DNA from: Sphingobacterium sp.
Lineage (GTDB): Bacteria; Bacteroidota; Bacteroidia; Sphingobacteriales; Sphingobacteriaceae
Assembly: GCA_031286695.1 (NCBI GenBank)
Contig: JAITTY010000006.1
Location: 434,001-498,000, forward strand
Reading direction: 5' to 3'
DNA length: 64,000 bases
Part shown: piece by piece, positions 47,480 to 57,203 of the stretch
Position numbering within the stretch: position 1 is the first letter of the stretch
Layout of the letters: the number at the start of each line of letters is the position of its first letter
Position numbers and translations under genes: made by a program
The notes under the pieces: model-generated
The model's input: only the letters and a program-made list of their open reading frames with translations
The model's database searches: none
Told to the model about the DNA's origin: nothing

Positions 47480-48460
47480 ATGAATAAAAATGTGAGAGGG
47501 GAGAGACCTCGCCGCGGAGTAATGACCCTTTCCGCGGTTGTTGTTGTGCTGATCCTGGCTTGGATCTCACTTTTTACTGGGGCTCGTCATATTAATTTTT
47601 TGACCCTATTGGATGACCGGGACGGCATGTTAGTCTTCTTGATTAGTCGGATTCCGCGTACTGCGGCGCTTATACTCGTGGGTATTGGCAGTAGCATAGC
47701 AGGCTTGATCATGCAACAGCTTTCTCAGAATCGTTTTGTGTCTCCAACGACCTCCGGAGCGCTCGATGCTGCCAAAATGGGGATTTTAATGGCTATGATC
47801 GGAATTCCAGATGCATCTCTACTTGTTCGCTTATTGTCTTCATTAGGATTTACGTTTCTCTTTACATTGCTTTTTATTCTTTTTGTGAGTAAAATACAAT
47901 TAAAAAGTAACGTCTTTATCCCTCTGGTGGGGATTATGTTCGGAAGTATCCTCAATGCACTATCGACATTTTTTGCATTTAAAAATAATATTGTACAGAA
48001 TGTGCAGGAATGGTTATTGGGTGATTTTTCAGCCATATTGCAGGGGCAGTATGAAGCTATCTATTTTATCCTTCCTGCTGTTGCAATTGCTTATTTATAC
48101 GCTGAAAAATTTACTTTGGCGGGAATGGGACGCAGTTTTGCCGTCAATCTGGGACTATCCTATACCAGTATTGTCAATATCGGACTGCTCACTGTTTCTA
48201 TGGTAGTTAGTGTATCGGTCATTACCGTTGGCGTGATTCCCTTCGTAGGCCTTATCATTCCTAACTTAGTCCGCTTATTTTTGGGCGATAATATTCGTAA
48301 AACCTTGCCGATTATTGCCTTATCGGGAGCTATATTCCTATTGCTCTGCGATATTTTTGGACGACTTATCGTTTATCCCTACGAAATTCCAATTGGTGTT
48401 ACTGTAGGTGCGATTGGAGGTCTGTTATTTTTGTTTTTTATTTTAAGAAAGCGTGGATGA
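47480..48460 (+). CDS. FecCD-family iron-siderophore ABC permease (YclN/FatD-like)
   Basis: 326 residues from ATG 47480; the frame extends 8 codons to ATG 47456, without a membrane segment to favour it. About nine membrane segments. RIPRTAALILVGIGSSIAGL is the classical start of FecCD permeases, and the coupling loop VGVIPFVGLIIPNLVRL is the ATPase-contact motif. It overlaps the second permease by 4 bases (ATGA). With the next three genes it forms a complete ferric-siderophore importer of the inner membrane. Confidence 0.93.
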   Translation: MNKNVRGERPRRGVMTLSAVVVVLILAWISLFTGARHINFLTLLDDRDGMLVFLISRIPRTAALILVGIGSSIAGLIMQQLSQNRFVSPTTSGALDAAKMGILMAMIGIPDASLLVRLLSSLGFTFLFTLLFILFVSKIQLKSNVFIPLVGIMFGSILNALSTFFAFKNNIVQNVQEWLLGDFSAILQGQYEAIYFILPAVAIAYLYAEKFTLAGMGRSFAVNLGLSYTSIVNIGLLTVSMVVSVSVITVGVIPFVGLIIPNLVRLFLGDNIRKTLPIIALSGAIFLLLCDIFGRLIVYPYEIPIGVTVGAIGGLLFLFFILRKRG

Positions 48461-49410
48461 AAAATCGGACTAAATTGATTGTTCTTACCTGCTTCTTGAT
48501 CTGTGTCATACTACTATTTTTAGGGTATGACCTCAAAGGGAATCTGGAGTATATCTTAAGCCGACGTTTCATTCGCTTGGCGACTATGATCCTAGTAGGG
48601 ACCAGCGTGGGCATTTCTGCGATTATATTTCAGACCATCACCGGCAACCGCATTCTGACACCTTCCATCATGGGCTATGAATCTATTTTTATTCTATTCC
48701 AGACCTTGATCGTATTTTTTATGGGGGACAGTGCGCTACAGACTATTTCACAAGAAAAGAATTTCTTTTTTGCCGTAGCACTCATGCTACTCTTTTCGCT
48801 GATTATGTATTTACTGGTGTTTCATAATCAACAGCGAAATATGTTTCATCTGTTGCTCATCGGTATGGTCATGGGAGCACTATTTCAGTCTTTGAGTCAG
48901 TTTATGCATATCCTGATCGATCCAAACGAGTTCTCGGTAATCCAAAATTTTATGTTTGTTTCTTTCTCAAAGATGAATACCAAGTTATTGGGGATTGCTA
49001 GTGTGACATTATTGATCGCTCTGATTTACCTATGGCGTTTAATGCCTTATCTGGATGTACTCAAATTAGGAAGGGATCAAGCTATAAATCTGGGTATACA
49101 CTATAACCGTTTGATCAAACAGCTGCTGCTGCTTATATCTTTAATGGTATCGGTATCTACTGCATTGGTGGGGCCGATTACATTTCTGGGAATTTTGGTA
49201 AGCAATATTACTTATGAACTTTTGAAAACACATAGACATCGCGGAATGTTGATTTTCTGCGCCATGCTGTCCTGTGTTTTTCTCGTACTGGGGCAGTTCC
49301 TGATCGAGCATGTCCTCAATTTTTCAACCACCGTAAGTATTGTGATCAACTTTATAGGTGCTATATATTTTATGTTTTTACTATGGAAAGCGCGAAAAAT
49401 AATCCATTGA
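48457..49410 (+). CDS. FecCD-family iron-siderophore ABC permease (YclO/FatC-like)
   Basis: 317 residues with nine membrane segments. RRFIRLATMILVGTSVGISA and the coupling loop VGPITFLGILVSNITYELL match the second permease of petrobactin/anguibactin-type importers rather than FepG. It overlaps both neighbours (4 bases upstream, 28 bases downstream), so the four ABC genes are translationally coupled. Substrate choice would be set mainly by the binding protein. Confidence 0.92.
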   Translation: MKNRTKLIVLTCFLICVILLFLGYDLKGNLEYILSRRFIRLATMILVGTSVGISAIIFQTITGNRILTPSIMGYESIFILFQTLIVFFMGDSALQTISQEKNFFFAVALMLLFSLIMYLLVFHNQQRNMFHLLLIGMVMGALFQSLSQFMHILIDPNEFSVIQNFMFVSFSKMNTKLLGIASVTLLIALIYLWRLMPYLDVLKLGRDQAINLGIHYNRLIKQLLLLISLMVSVSTALVGPITFLGILVSNITYELLKTHRHRGMLIFCAMLSCVFLVLGQFLIEHVLNFSTTVSIVINFIGAIYFMFLLWKARKIIH

Positions 49411-50165
49411 TTTTTGACGAAATCAAAAAGTTATATGGCAAGAGGACAGTATTGGACAGTGTATCGGGCTCCATCACTCCTAAGGCTATTACTTCTTTAA
49501 TTGGCCCCAATGGTGCCGGAAAAAGTACCTTACTGGGTATTTTGAGTCGCCTCTTACAGCAAGATGGGGGGCGTGTCAGTTTTTATGATTGGGATATAAA
49601 AGATTATGGGTCTAATGAACTCGCAAAGAAGTTATCCATCTTGCGACAGGCCAACAACCTTGATCTGAAGCTGACCATTCGCGATTTGGTGTCTTTTGGT
49701 CGTTTCCCGTATTGTAAAGGGAGGTTGAGTGAACTCGATTGGAAAAAGGTCGATGAAGCGATTGCTTTTTCAGATTTGCAGGATATTCAGGATCAGTTTG
49801 TAGATGAGTTAAGTGGAGGACAACGACAACGTGCGTTTATTGCCATGATCATTGCCCAAGATACCGACTATATCCTGTTAGATGAACCGCTCAATAATCT
49901 TGATATGAAACATTCCGTCCAAGTCATGAAAACTCTTCGACGGCTGGTAGAAGATTTAGGTAAAACAGTCGTACTGGTAATCCATGAGATCAATTTTGCA
50001 GCCCAATTTTCAGATTATATTATTGCATTAAAAGAGGGTCGAATCTGCTATAGTGACTGCACCGATACGGTCATTACATCACCTATACTAAAAGATATTT
50101 TTGGAATCGAATTCGATATTATCGAACGTCACAATAAAAAAATTTGTAACTATTTTAACCTATAA
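49383..50165 (+). CDS. Iron-siderophore ABC transporter ATPase (YclP/FecE-like)
   Basis: 260 residues with Walker A GPNGAGKST (about 39-47), Q-loop in LSILRQANNL, signature LSGGQRQRA, Walker B YILLDEPLNNLD and H-loop VIHEI. This is a complete ATPase powering the two FecCD permeases. It begins inside the preceding permease gene. The N-terminal IFDEIKKLYGKRTVLDSVSG is typical of siderophore importers of the YclP class. Confidence 0.93.
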   Translation: MESAKNNPLIFDEIKKLYGKRTVLDSVSGSITPKAITSLIGPNGAGKSTLLGILSRLLQQDGGRVSFYDWDIKDYGSNELAKKLSILRQANNLDLKLTIRDLVSFGRFPYCKGRLSELDWKKVDEAIAFSDLQDIQDQFVDELSGGQRQRAFIAMIIAQDTDYILLDEPLNNLDMKHSVQVMKTLRRLVEDLGKTVVLVIHEINFAAQFSDYIIALKEGRICYSDCTDTVITSPILKDIFGIEFDIIERHNKKICNYFNL

Positions 50166-50171
50166 CAGAAT

Positions 50172-51116
50172 ATGGTAAATCTATGTATCAAGAAGGTCGC
50201 AGCTTTCAGTCTAAGTATTATTTTATTTGCTTTTGTAGGCTGTAATTCCACGGGCAAGACCGGTGGATCAGCACAAGATTCGATGGAAATTGTTCACAAG
50301 CTTGGAACGACCAAAATCCCGAAGATGCCAGGGAAAATTGTGGTTCTGGATATCGGTGCGCTGGAGACGCTGCACGAACTAAAGGTGAAACCAGCTGGTA
50401 TACCCAAAAAATTTATGCCCAATTATCTGGATGATCTCAAAAATGACGCGCAAGTGGCCGATGTTGGATCCGTAATTGAACCTGACTTTGAAGCGATCAG
50501 TCTATTAAATCCCGATCTGATTTTGATCTCCACACGGCAGGAGCGTTTTTATAAGGAATTAAGCGATATTGCTCCGACCATCTATATCGGTACAGATAAT
50601 AAAGATTATCTAAATTCTTTTGAACACAATACGCTTCTGCTCGGAAGTATTACCGGAAAGGAAAATGAAGCGAAAGCAAAACTTGAACAAATACAGTCCC
50701 AAATTCAGAAAGCCCGAGATAAATACGCCAAAGATCAGCACAAAGCGTTATTTCTATTGTTTAACAATGGCCGTTTCAGTGCATTCGGAAAAGGATCCCG
50801 ATTTGGATTTATCTATGATGTATTGCAGTTTAAACCAGTAATGGATCTTAAGGACGAATCGGTACATGGGCAGAAGCTCTCCAATGAGCTTATCGCTCAG
50901 GCCAATCCGGATTATCTTTTTATTGTTGACAGAAATGCGGCCGTACTTGGTAAAGTTGCCAATAAAGCTGATGTTGAAAATCCATTGGTCAAACAAACAA
51001 AAGCATATCAAAACCAAGCAATCTACTATTTGGACCCAAATGTTTGGTTTATTTCCGGAGGAGGACTTACTTCAGTAAAGTTAATGACGGACGATATCTT
51101 GCGGATGGTCAAATAA
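50172..51116 (+). CDS. Siderophore-binding lipoprotein of the ABC importer (YclQ/FatB-like)
   Basis: 314 residues with lipobox AFVGC24. The two-lobe periplasmic-binding fold of the FhuD/FatB class is visible: KIVVLDIGALETLHEL in lobe one, FEAISLLNPDLILIST, and GSRFGFIYDVLQF before lobe two. FatB/YclQ relatives bind catecholate or mixed catechol siderophores such as petrobactin. Combined with the esterase in the same operon this suggests a catecholate ligand. Transcription ends at the strong hairpin at 51165. Confidence 0.9.
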   Translation: MVNLCIKKVAAFSLSIILFAFVGCNSTGKTGGSAQDSMEIVHKLGTTKIPKMPGKIVVLDIGALETLHELKVKPAGIPKKFMPNYLDDLKNDAQVADVGSVIEPDFEAISLLNPDLILISTRQERFYKELSDIAPTIYIGTDNKDYLNSFEHNTLLLGSITGKENEAKAKLEQIQSQIQKARDKYAKDQHKALFLLFNNGRFSAFGKGSRFGFIYDVLQFKPVMDLKDESVHGQKLSNELIAQANPDYLFIVDRNAAVLGKVANKADVENPLVKQTKAYQNQAIYYLDPNVWFISGGGLTSVKLMTDDILRMVK

Positions 51117-51164
51117 CACTTTTTAATTCCTGTCTGCATGAAAATGCTTGACGGACACAAGGAG

Positions 51165-51200
51165 AAGAAATTCCCGCTAAACTTTAGCGGGAATTTCTTT
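51165..51200. terminator. Bidirectional terminator
   Basis: AAGAAATTCCCGCTAAA (51165-51181) is perfectly inverted at 51183-51199 around a single C. A/T runs at both ends serve both strands, closing the ABC importer operon and the convergent receptor gene, whose stop codon begins at 51202. Confidence 0.88.
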
Positions 51201-53512
51201 TAAAATTGATATTTCACTGATGCAGTAAAGTTTCGTGTCGGTAAAGGATTATCATTTATTCCCCATATTTTTTGGTTGCCAATGTTGTTTATCTTGAAAG
51301 CCAATCTTACTTTAGACTGCTCATAGAATAGTGTTCCGTCGGTTAGAAAATATGCATCTGTTTTTGGATCAAGCGTGTATTTATTGATTTCACCAACATA
51401 ATTTGTTCCGCCGCCCAGACCAAAGTTTTGAAGAATACCAGTTGAAAATTTGTAGGTTACCCATAGATTACCATAGTCTGCCGGCAGGTAGTTTCTGCTG
51501 GTAACAGCATTGCCGTTTTCATCTTTGTTGGTGAAGGTATTTTTATTGTAGCCATATCCAGCTGTAAGATGTAATCCGGCCAAAGGCGTTGCCTGTAGAT
51601 CGATTTCATAACCTTTACTCTTCTGTTTCGAATCTTGGAAAGTATACCCTTGTTGATTTGTCCGAACAGCATTGTCGATGGCAATATCAAAGAAACTGAG
51701 CGTTGCACTTAATCTATTGTTAAACAAATCTGTTTTCAGCCCGAACTCCAATTGATTTCCGGAAGTAGGCTTTACGTTGAACAGTGTTGCGTCAGGCTGC
51801 CTGACAGGAGCATTGTTTTGAAAACCATTGGTGTAATTTCCGAATACACTAAACTGATCTTTGAGTAATTGATAGACAGCCCCAAACTTTGGCGATATGG
51901 CAGTCTGGTTGTATCCGCCGTCGAAATCACCACGCATTACGGCTGTTCCCTTATTGTTCAGCCGGTCTACCCGCAGCCCTAGTAGTACAGACAGTCTATC
52001 AGTCAAGTTGGTGACACTGGAGGCGTAGGCCGCATAGACCGTATTTTGTGTTGTTTGATAACCATTTACTAACGTCTCTCTCTTCGCTTTGATCTTTGCG
52101 AGAGACATAGGGGAGTAAGCTTCAGTGATCGTAATAACATCTTTATATTCTTCTCCTAAATACCCTTTGTCTACAGATTTGTAGTGGTAGACATCGAGAC
52201 CTACAACAAACTTGTTTTTCAGCCCCGCCAAGGTGAAATCACCATTAAAAAATTGTTGAAATTGGTAGACATTTTCATCAGTAGCCGAGCTACTTGCCGT
52301 TCGCTCCACTTGTGTTGGCGATAGAAAACGAGCTCGTGTATAGACGCCTTCATTGATGGTATTACTATTTAACGAAGCAATGGTCGTGGACTTCCAATTG
52401 TCTGAAATCTGATAATCGGCTTTGGCGAAGATATTTATCCCACCACCATCAAATATGGCATCGTTACTTCCAAGCGATTGGTTATGCTTGAGTGGCAGTT
52501 CTTTAATATTCTTCAACCCCAATGCACTGTAATCGATATAGGGAAGCATGCTCATTTTGGCATTTGTCAGTTCCGTATTAAGCGAAACATTCAGCTTTTC
52601 ATTGATCTTAAACAGAAAAGATGGTGCCACAACATAGCGTTTGTTGAAACCCCAGTCCATAAAAGTATTTTCAGACTGATAGGCCGCATTTAAACGAAAT
52701 AGTACAGATTTATCGCTTGTTAGTGGAGTGTTTACATCCGCTGCAAGACGATGGAGATTGTAGCTTCCAAGCGTGTAATCGATAGCTGTACGTGCGGTTT
52801 CAAAAGGCTGTTTTGTAACAAGATTGATAAGCCCACCAAAAGAAGTTGTACTGTTGCCATATAGCGTACCCGCAGGTCCTTTTATAGCCTCTGAACGTTC
52901 AACAACGGCAGGATCAATACCCGACCAATTTGAGGATGCAACGCCGTTCCGCATACGTACACCAGTCCAAAACCCACGGAGTACAGTATAGGCAAATCCG
53001 TTATTGACGAATCCATAGGCAACACCGCCGCCAGCAATATTACGTAGCGATTGCTTATAATCTGTCGTAATCTGCTGTTCCATAATCTCCTTACCAACAA
53101 TATTGTACACTTGAGGTGTCTCAATATCCTTTAATGGCATACGGGAAATATAATCCGATTCCTTTTTCGTCGCTTTGTAATTCCCATTGACGATAATCTC
53201 CTCTAATGCGCGACTATCCTCTAAAAGAATAAATTCAATTCTCGTATCGGTGTCCGAAAGTGCTATATTTTGCTCTTGATTTTTTAAGCCTACATAGGAT
53301 GCAATTACTGTATAATTTCCGGGAGCAAGGTTGTTAAACCTAAATTGACCAGCCTGATCAGCGACGGTAGACTTTTTGTGGTTTTTTAATGTGATGGAAA
53401 CTTGTGGTGCAGGTTTCCCGTCAGATGTACTGACTTGACCACGGATCGTCAGCTTTTGAGCTAATGAAATCTGTGATACGAATAAAAATGCTATAAAAGC
53501 AATTGTTTTCAT
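51200..53512 (-). CDS. TonB-dependent siderophore receptor (FhuE/FpvA-like)
   Basis: 770 residues. Signal peptide to about 19 (FVSQISLAQ), carboxypeptidase-like domain about 22-92, plug about 118-235 with SRMPLKDIETPQVYNIVGKE, a hallmark of the TonB-siderophore family, then a barrel ending FTASVKYQF. It is not of the Xus type: no DUF4374 gene is attached. It follows the AraC-type regulator gene in the same direction (57-base gap), the arrangement of PchR-like siderophore sensors with their receptor. The ligand is unknown; hydroxamate or mixed siderophores are possible. Confidence 0.92.
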   Translation of the reverse strand: MKTIAFIAFLFVSQISLAQKLTIRGQVSTSDGKPAPQVSITLKNHKKSTVADQAGQFRFNNLAPGNYTVIASYVGLKNQEQNIALSDTDTRIEFILLEDSRALEEIIVNGNYKATKKESDYISRMPLKDIETPQVYNIVGKEIMEQQITTDYKQSLRNIAGGGVAYGFVNNGFAYTVLRGFWTGVRMRNGVASSNWSGIDPAVVERSEAIKGPAGTLYGNSTTSFGGLINLVTKQPFETARTAIDYTLGSYNLHRLAADVNTPLTSDKSVLFRLNAAYQSENTFMDWGFNKRYVVAPSFLFKINEKLNVSLNTELTNAKMSMLPYIDYSALGLKNIKELPLKHNQSLGSNDAIFDGGGINIFAKADYQISDNWKSTTIASLNSNTINEGVYTRARFLSPTQVERTASSSATDENVYQFQQFFNGDFTLAGLKNKFVVGLDVYHYKSVDKGYLGEEYKDVITITEAYSPMSLAKIKAKRETLVNGYQTTQNTVYAAYASSVTNLTDRLSVLLGLRVDRLNNKGTAVMRGDFDGGYNQTAISPKFGAVYQLLKDQFSVFGNYTNGFQNNAPVRQPDATLFNVKPTSGNQLEFGLKTDLFNNRLSATLSFFDIAIDNAVRTNQQGYTFQDSKQKSKGYEIDLQATPLAGLHLTAGYGYNKNTFTNKDENGNAVTSRNYLPADYGNLWVTYKFSTGILQNFGLGGGTNYVGEINKYTLDPKTDAYFLTDGTLFYEQSKVRLAFKINNIGNQKIWGINDNPLPTRNFTASVKYQF

Positions 53513-53569
53513 GATGGTTGTTGATTGAATTAATATGAATAGATATATTGGTTGATGCTTACCACGTGT

Positions 53570-54580
53570 TTAGTGTGGTAGAATTCCCTGTTTTTGAAAT
53601 TTACCTGGAGGTAAACCGAAATGTTTTTTGAATGCAGCGACAAAATTTGTGGTCTCTGTGATGTTTAAAAAAGTCGCAACTTCATTGATATTCATACCTT
53701 CCCGAAGAAGTAATATCTTTGCCAATTTCATGCGTTCAGCATGGATGTACTGGTGGATTGAAACACCATAGCATAGCTTAAAATATTTTTTTAAGTAATA
53801 CTCACTGATTCCAGCCTGATCTGCAAGTTCCCGAAGGGAGAAGAGTGTTGTAATATGTTTATCAATGTACAATTTAAGCTGATATATGCGATCACGTTCT
53901 TCATTAGGGATTGCTCTATATAGCGGGTGTGTACCATTTTGTAGTTCCAGATATTGTCGAAATTGCTCACTCAGAAGTTCAATTACCTTGCTCTCCAGGT
54001 ACATATGTCTCAGTTCGGGATAAGCTTCCATTTTAAGGATCTCGGTTAGTAAATGATGTATATGCAATGTAATAGGAGCTGACTGTTTAAAAAGAGTATT
54101 GGTCTGTCCGCCCATGATATGTTCTTTAAAATCAAAGAATGCATTATCGTTGGGTACATAACGCATAAATAAGTCTGTTGAAATAATGATCGATACAAGT
54201 TCCTGTGCCTCACCAGTTGGCCAAAAATTCTGATAAGGCAGTGTCGGAAAATGGAAGAGATTGTGATGTCCTGTATCGATCGTTATCAATGTACTGGAAT
54301 CAGCTGCTTCATAGCTGGCACTGGTCGATAGGTAAAAGCACATTTCTATACAGGGTCTTGTTCCCACTATTTCAAATCGAATAGCCTTTTTTGCCGAAAT
54401 AAGAATATGTGTGACAAGAATATCTGCTGTGGCAATCAGCCTATTTTGATCAATAACACCATCGAGCTCCTGGGATCTGCAAAAATCTTTTAACTGATTT
54501 CGCTCCGCATTCTTAGCATCTTCTAATGTACTTACAAAATTAATTCCCTTCGGAGACATGCTATTGATCGATACTTTCAT
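53570..54580 (-). CDS. AraC family regulator (PchR-like)
   Basis: 336 residues. The N-terminal 230 residues form a ligand-sensing part with no recognised cofactor motif. The C-terminal double HTH contains SLRELADQAGISEYYLKKYF and INEVATFLNITETTNFVAAF with KKHFGLPPGKFQKQ. This C-terminal type is found in PchR/YbtA-like activators that bind ferric siderophores and switch on the receptor gene. The following receptor gene (51200-53512) is the likely target. Confidence 0.9.
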   Translation of the reverse strand: MKVSINSMSPKGINFVSTLEDAKNAERNQLKDFCRSQELDGVIDQNRLIATADILVTHILISAKKAIRFEIVGTRPCIEMCFYLSTSASYEAADSSTLITIDTGHHNLFHFPTLPYQNFWPTGEAQELVSIIISTDLFMRYVPNDNAFFDFKEHIMGGQTNTLFKQSAPITLHIHHLLTEILKMEAYPELRHMYLESKVIELLSEQFRQYLELQNGTHPLYRAIPNEERDRIYQLKLYIDKHITTLFSLRELADQAGISEYYLKKYFKLCYGVSIHQYIHAERMKLAKILLLREGMNINEVATFLNITETTNFVAAFKKHFGLPPGKFQKQGILPH

Positions 54581-54670
54581 GGTTAATATTGTTTTTTTTT
54601 AATCATTTTTTTCGCACAAATCATCATGAGTTCCTATATCCTATTTAATAATTTTGTGCTCGTCAAATAT

Positions 54671-54689
54671 ATTTATAATTAATCTAAAT
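54671..54689. promoter_or_regulatory. Fur-box candidate upstream of the third XusA-like receptor
   Basis: ATTTATA-ATTAA-TCTAAAT differs from the perfect 45095 palindrome by one base in the first arm. A TAATTTTG -7-like sequence lies just upstream at 54649-54656. The receptor starts 32 bases downstream. The AraC gene is divergent from here and could share the control. Confidence 0.6.
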
Positions 54690-54720
54690 AAGAATAATAA
54701 TTTATACTTCCCACTATTCC

Positions 54721-57150
54721 ATGGAAAAGACAATCCACAAAAACAGCATAGCATACCTAAGGCATATTCATTTTGCATTTTTTACAATAATTCTTCTTTG
54801 TACGTCGGGCCATACGCTCTTTGGGCAATCCTTTAGGCTAGGAGGTACAATAACGAATACAACTGGTGAGCGTATTCCCAATGCTTCCGTGTTTTTAGGA
54901 CCGGGGAGGCAATCTCAGCACGCAGACAATGAGGGGAAGTTTTACTTTTCGCATTTGAAATCGGGAAATTATACGCTTAAAGTGACTGCTTTGGGCTATA
55001 AAACTTATCACGTCGCGTTTAAAATCGACGAAGGACAGGATCAAAATCTCCGTGTTCAGTTGGAAGCTGCAGATAATTCCTTGGATGAAGTCAATGTTTC
55101 TGGCAAGAGCGAACTGCAGCAGGCTAGGGAACAGGCTTATCAGGTTTCGGTGATTGATGCAAAGAAATTGCACAACACCACCCTTAATATAGCGACAGCT
55201 TTAAATAATGTGCCTGGTATTCGGGTTCGTGAAAGCGGAGGCCTTGGCTCCAACATGGAATTTATGTTAAATGGATTCAGTGGAAATCAGGTCAAGTTTT
55301 TTATTGACGGCATCCCGATGGAAAATATGGGAAATGCATTTCGAATCAATAATATACCGATCAATCTCGCCGAAAGGATTGAAGTCTATAAAGGGGTGGT
55401 ACCTGTAGAATTAGGCTCAGATGCTTTGGGCGGAGCGATTAATATTGTGACAAACTCTGGAAAGACGAGTTATGTGGATGCATCCTATTCTTATGGTTCA
55501 TTTAATACACACAAAACATCCGTCAATGCCGCAATAAATACAAAAAAAGGCTTTCAATTTTTAGTTAATGCCTTTCAGAATTATTCAAAAAACAATTATT
55601 GGGTGGAAACCGAAAGTACAATTGATGCCAGTGGGCAATTGGAAATGGTGCGCACCCGCCGTTTTCATGACCGTTACCGCAATGAGATGCTGACATTAGG
55701 GGCTGGTGTGCGCAATAAAAAGTGGGCAGATCAGTTTCTGATCGGGATTGACTTGGGAGAGTATGCCAAGGATCTTCAAAATGGAGCTACCATGGAAGAC
55801 GTTTACGGTGAACGTGAATCCAAAGGTTTGACCATTTTACCTTCTATGAAGTATCTGAAACGCAATCTGGGCTTAAAAGGACTTGATCTAAATCTCAGCG
55901 GAAATTTTAATCTGGGGCATGATCAAACCATAGACACAGCGAGTAGAAGATACAATTGGTTGGGGCAGGTAATCAATCCTAAAACCAGTCAGGGTGAACG
56001 CGACCGCATGAACTCCCGCTACAGAAACAATGACGGGGTTTTTACCGCCAATCTGAGCTATCGCATCAACCCGCAGCATTCGTTGGTACTCAATAACAGC
56101 TACACGATTTTTAGACGTGTTAGCAAAAATCTTTTAAATGATGCCGATCCTTTTTTTGATAAGCGTCCGAGTTCGTTGCAAAAAAATGTGTTGGGCCTCT
56201 CTTACCGATTTGATTATTCCAAAAAGGGAAATGTATCGGCATTTGGCAAATTATATTCACAGCACAGTAAAGCCTTCGGTGTGGTCAATAATGTCGATAA
56301 TCCTTCCCATCAGGATTATGGTTGGATGCAAAATAATTTTGCGACACAAGGTTATGGTTTTGCCACTACATATTTTATCCAGCCCAAACTGCAGATTAGG
56401 GGATCTTATGAACGAGGTATACGTGTCCCAACGAGTAATGAGATTTTTGGTAATATGGACGCTTTGGATGGGAATATTAGTCTAAAACCAGAGAATAGTG
56501 ATAATTTAAATCTCGGGTTGATCTACAGCCCGTCGTTTAATGATATTCATTTCTTGACGTTTGATGTGGCGGCTCTCTATCGGTATTCGAGAGATTTTAT
56601 ACGGATGGAGATCAAACGTAATATGAATTCGAGACGAGCAAGAATGGTTAATCTACGTGATGTTAACAACAAAGGGGCGGAGGCTACAATACGCTATAGA
56701 TATAAAAATACCTTCAATATAGGTGTAAATATAAGCTATCAAAACCTCATCAACCAAACCAAATATGAAGGCGGACAAGAAGATATGGTAAGTATCGTCT
56801 ATAAAGATAGGCTACCTAATATGCCGTACTTTTTTGGAAATTTGGATGCTAGCTATACACTTAACAAACCTTTCGGTACAGATGGATCCCTCACCTTTGG
56901 ATACCAATTGTATTATACGCACGAGTATTATGAAGGCTGGCCTAGTATCGGAACTGCAAGTACCAAAATGACTATTCCGACCCAATGGAATCACAACGCA
57001 AATATGATTTACAGCTTTAAAGGTGGGAAATATAACCTGACGTTGGAATGCATGAATCTGACTGATGAATTGCTGTATGATCACTTCAAATTGCAGAAAC
57101 CAAGCCGTTCATTTAATGCAAAATTCAGGTATTTTCTATTTAAGATGTAA
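54721..57150 (+). CDS. XusA-like TonB-dependent siderophore receptor (third)
   Basis: 809 residues. Signal peptide to about 38 (LCTSGHTLFGQ), carboxypeptidase-like domain about 42-120 (LGGTITNTTGERIPNASVFL), plug about 140-245 with IRVRESGGLGSNMEFMLNGF and KFFIDGIPMENMG, barrel ending NAKFRYFLFKM. The plug is close to that of the receptor at 34926, but there is no STN domain. The DUF4374 partner begins 53 bases downstream. Confidence 0.92.
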   Translation: MEKTIHKNSIAYLRHIHFAFFTIILLCTSGHTLFGQSFRLGGTITNTTGERIPNASVFLGPGRQSQHADNEGKFYFSHLKSGNYTLKVTALGYKTYHVAFKIDEGQDQNLRVQLEAADNSLDEVNVSGKSELQQAREQAYQVSVIDAKKLHNTTLNIATALNNVPGIRVRESGGLGSNMEFMLNGFSGNQVKFFIDGIPMENMGNAFRINNIPINLAERIEVYKGVVPVELGSDALGGAINIVTNSGKTSYVDASYSYGSFNTHKTSVNAAINTKKGFQFLVNAFQNYSKNNYWVETESTIDASGQLEMVRTRRFHDRYRNEMLTLGAGVRNKKWADQFLIGIDLGEYAKDLQNGATMEDVYGERESKGLTILPSMKYLKRNLGLKGLDLNLSGNFNLGHDQTIDTASRRYNWLGQVINPKTSQGERDRMNSRYRNNDGVFTANLSYRINPQHSLVLNNSYTIFRRVSKNLLNDADPFFDKRPSSLQKNVLGLSYRFDYSKKGNVSAFGKLYSQHSKAFGVVNNVDNPSHQDYGWMQNNFATQGYGFATTYFIQPKLQIRGSYERGIRVPTSNEIFGNMDALDGNISLKPENSDNLNLGLIYSPSFNDIHFLTFDVAALYRYSRDFIRMEIKRNMNSRRARMVNLRDVNNKGAEATIRYRYKNTFNIGVNISYQNLINQTKYEGGQEDMVSIVYKDRLPNMPYFFGNLDASYTLNKPFGTDGSLTFGYQLYYTHEYYEGWPSIGTASTKMTIPTQWNHNANMIYSFKGGKYNLTLECMNLTDELLYDHFKLQKPSRSFNAKFRYFLFKM

Positions 57151-57203
57151 GTACGGTCAAAATTATAAAATGAAATATTAATGTTTAATCAAAATAGTGT
57201 TTT

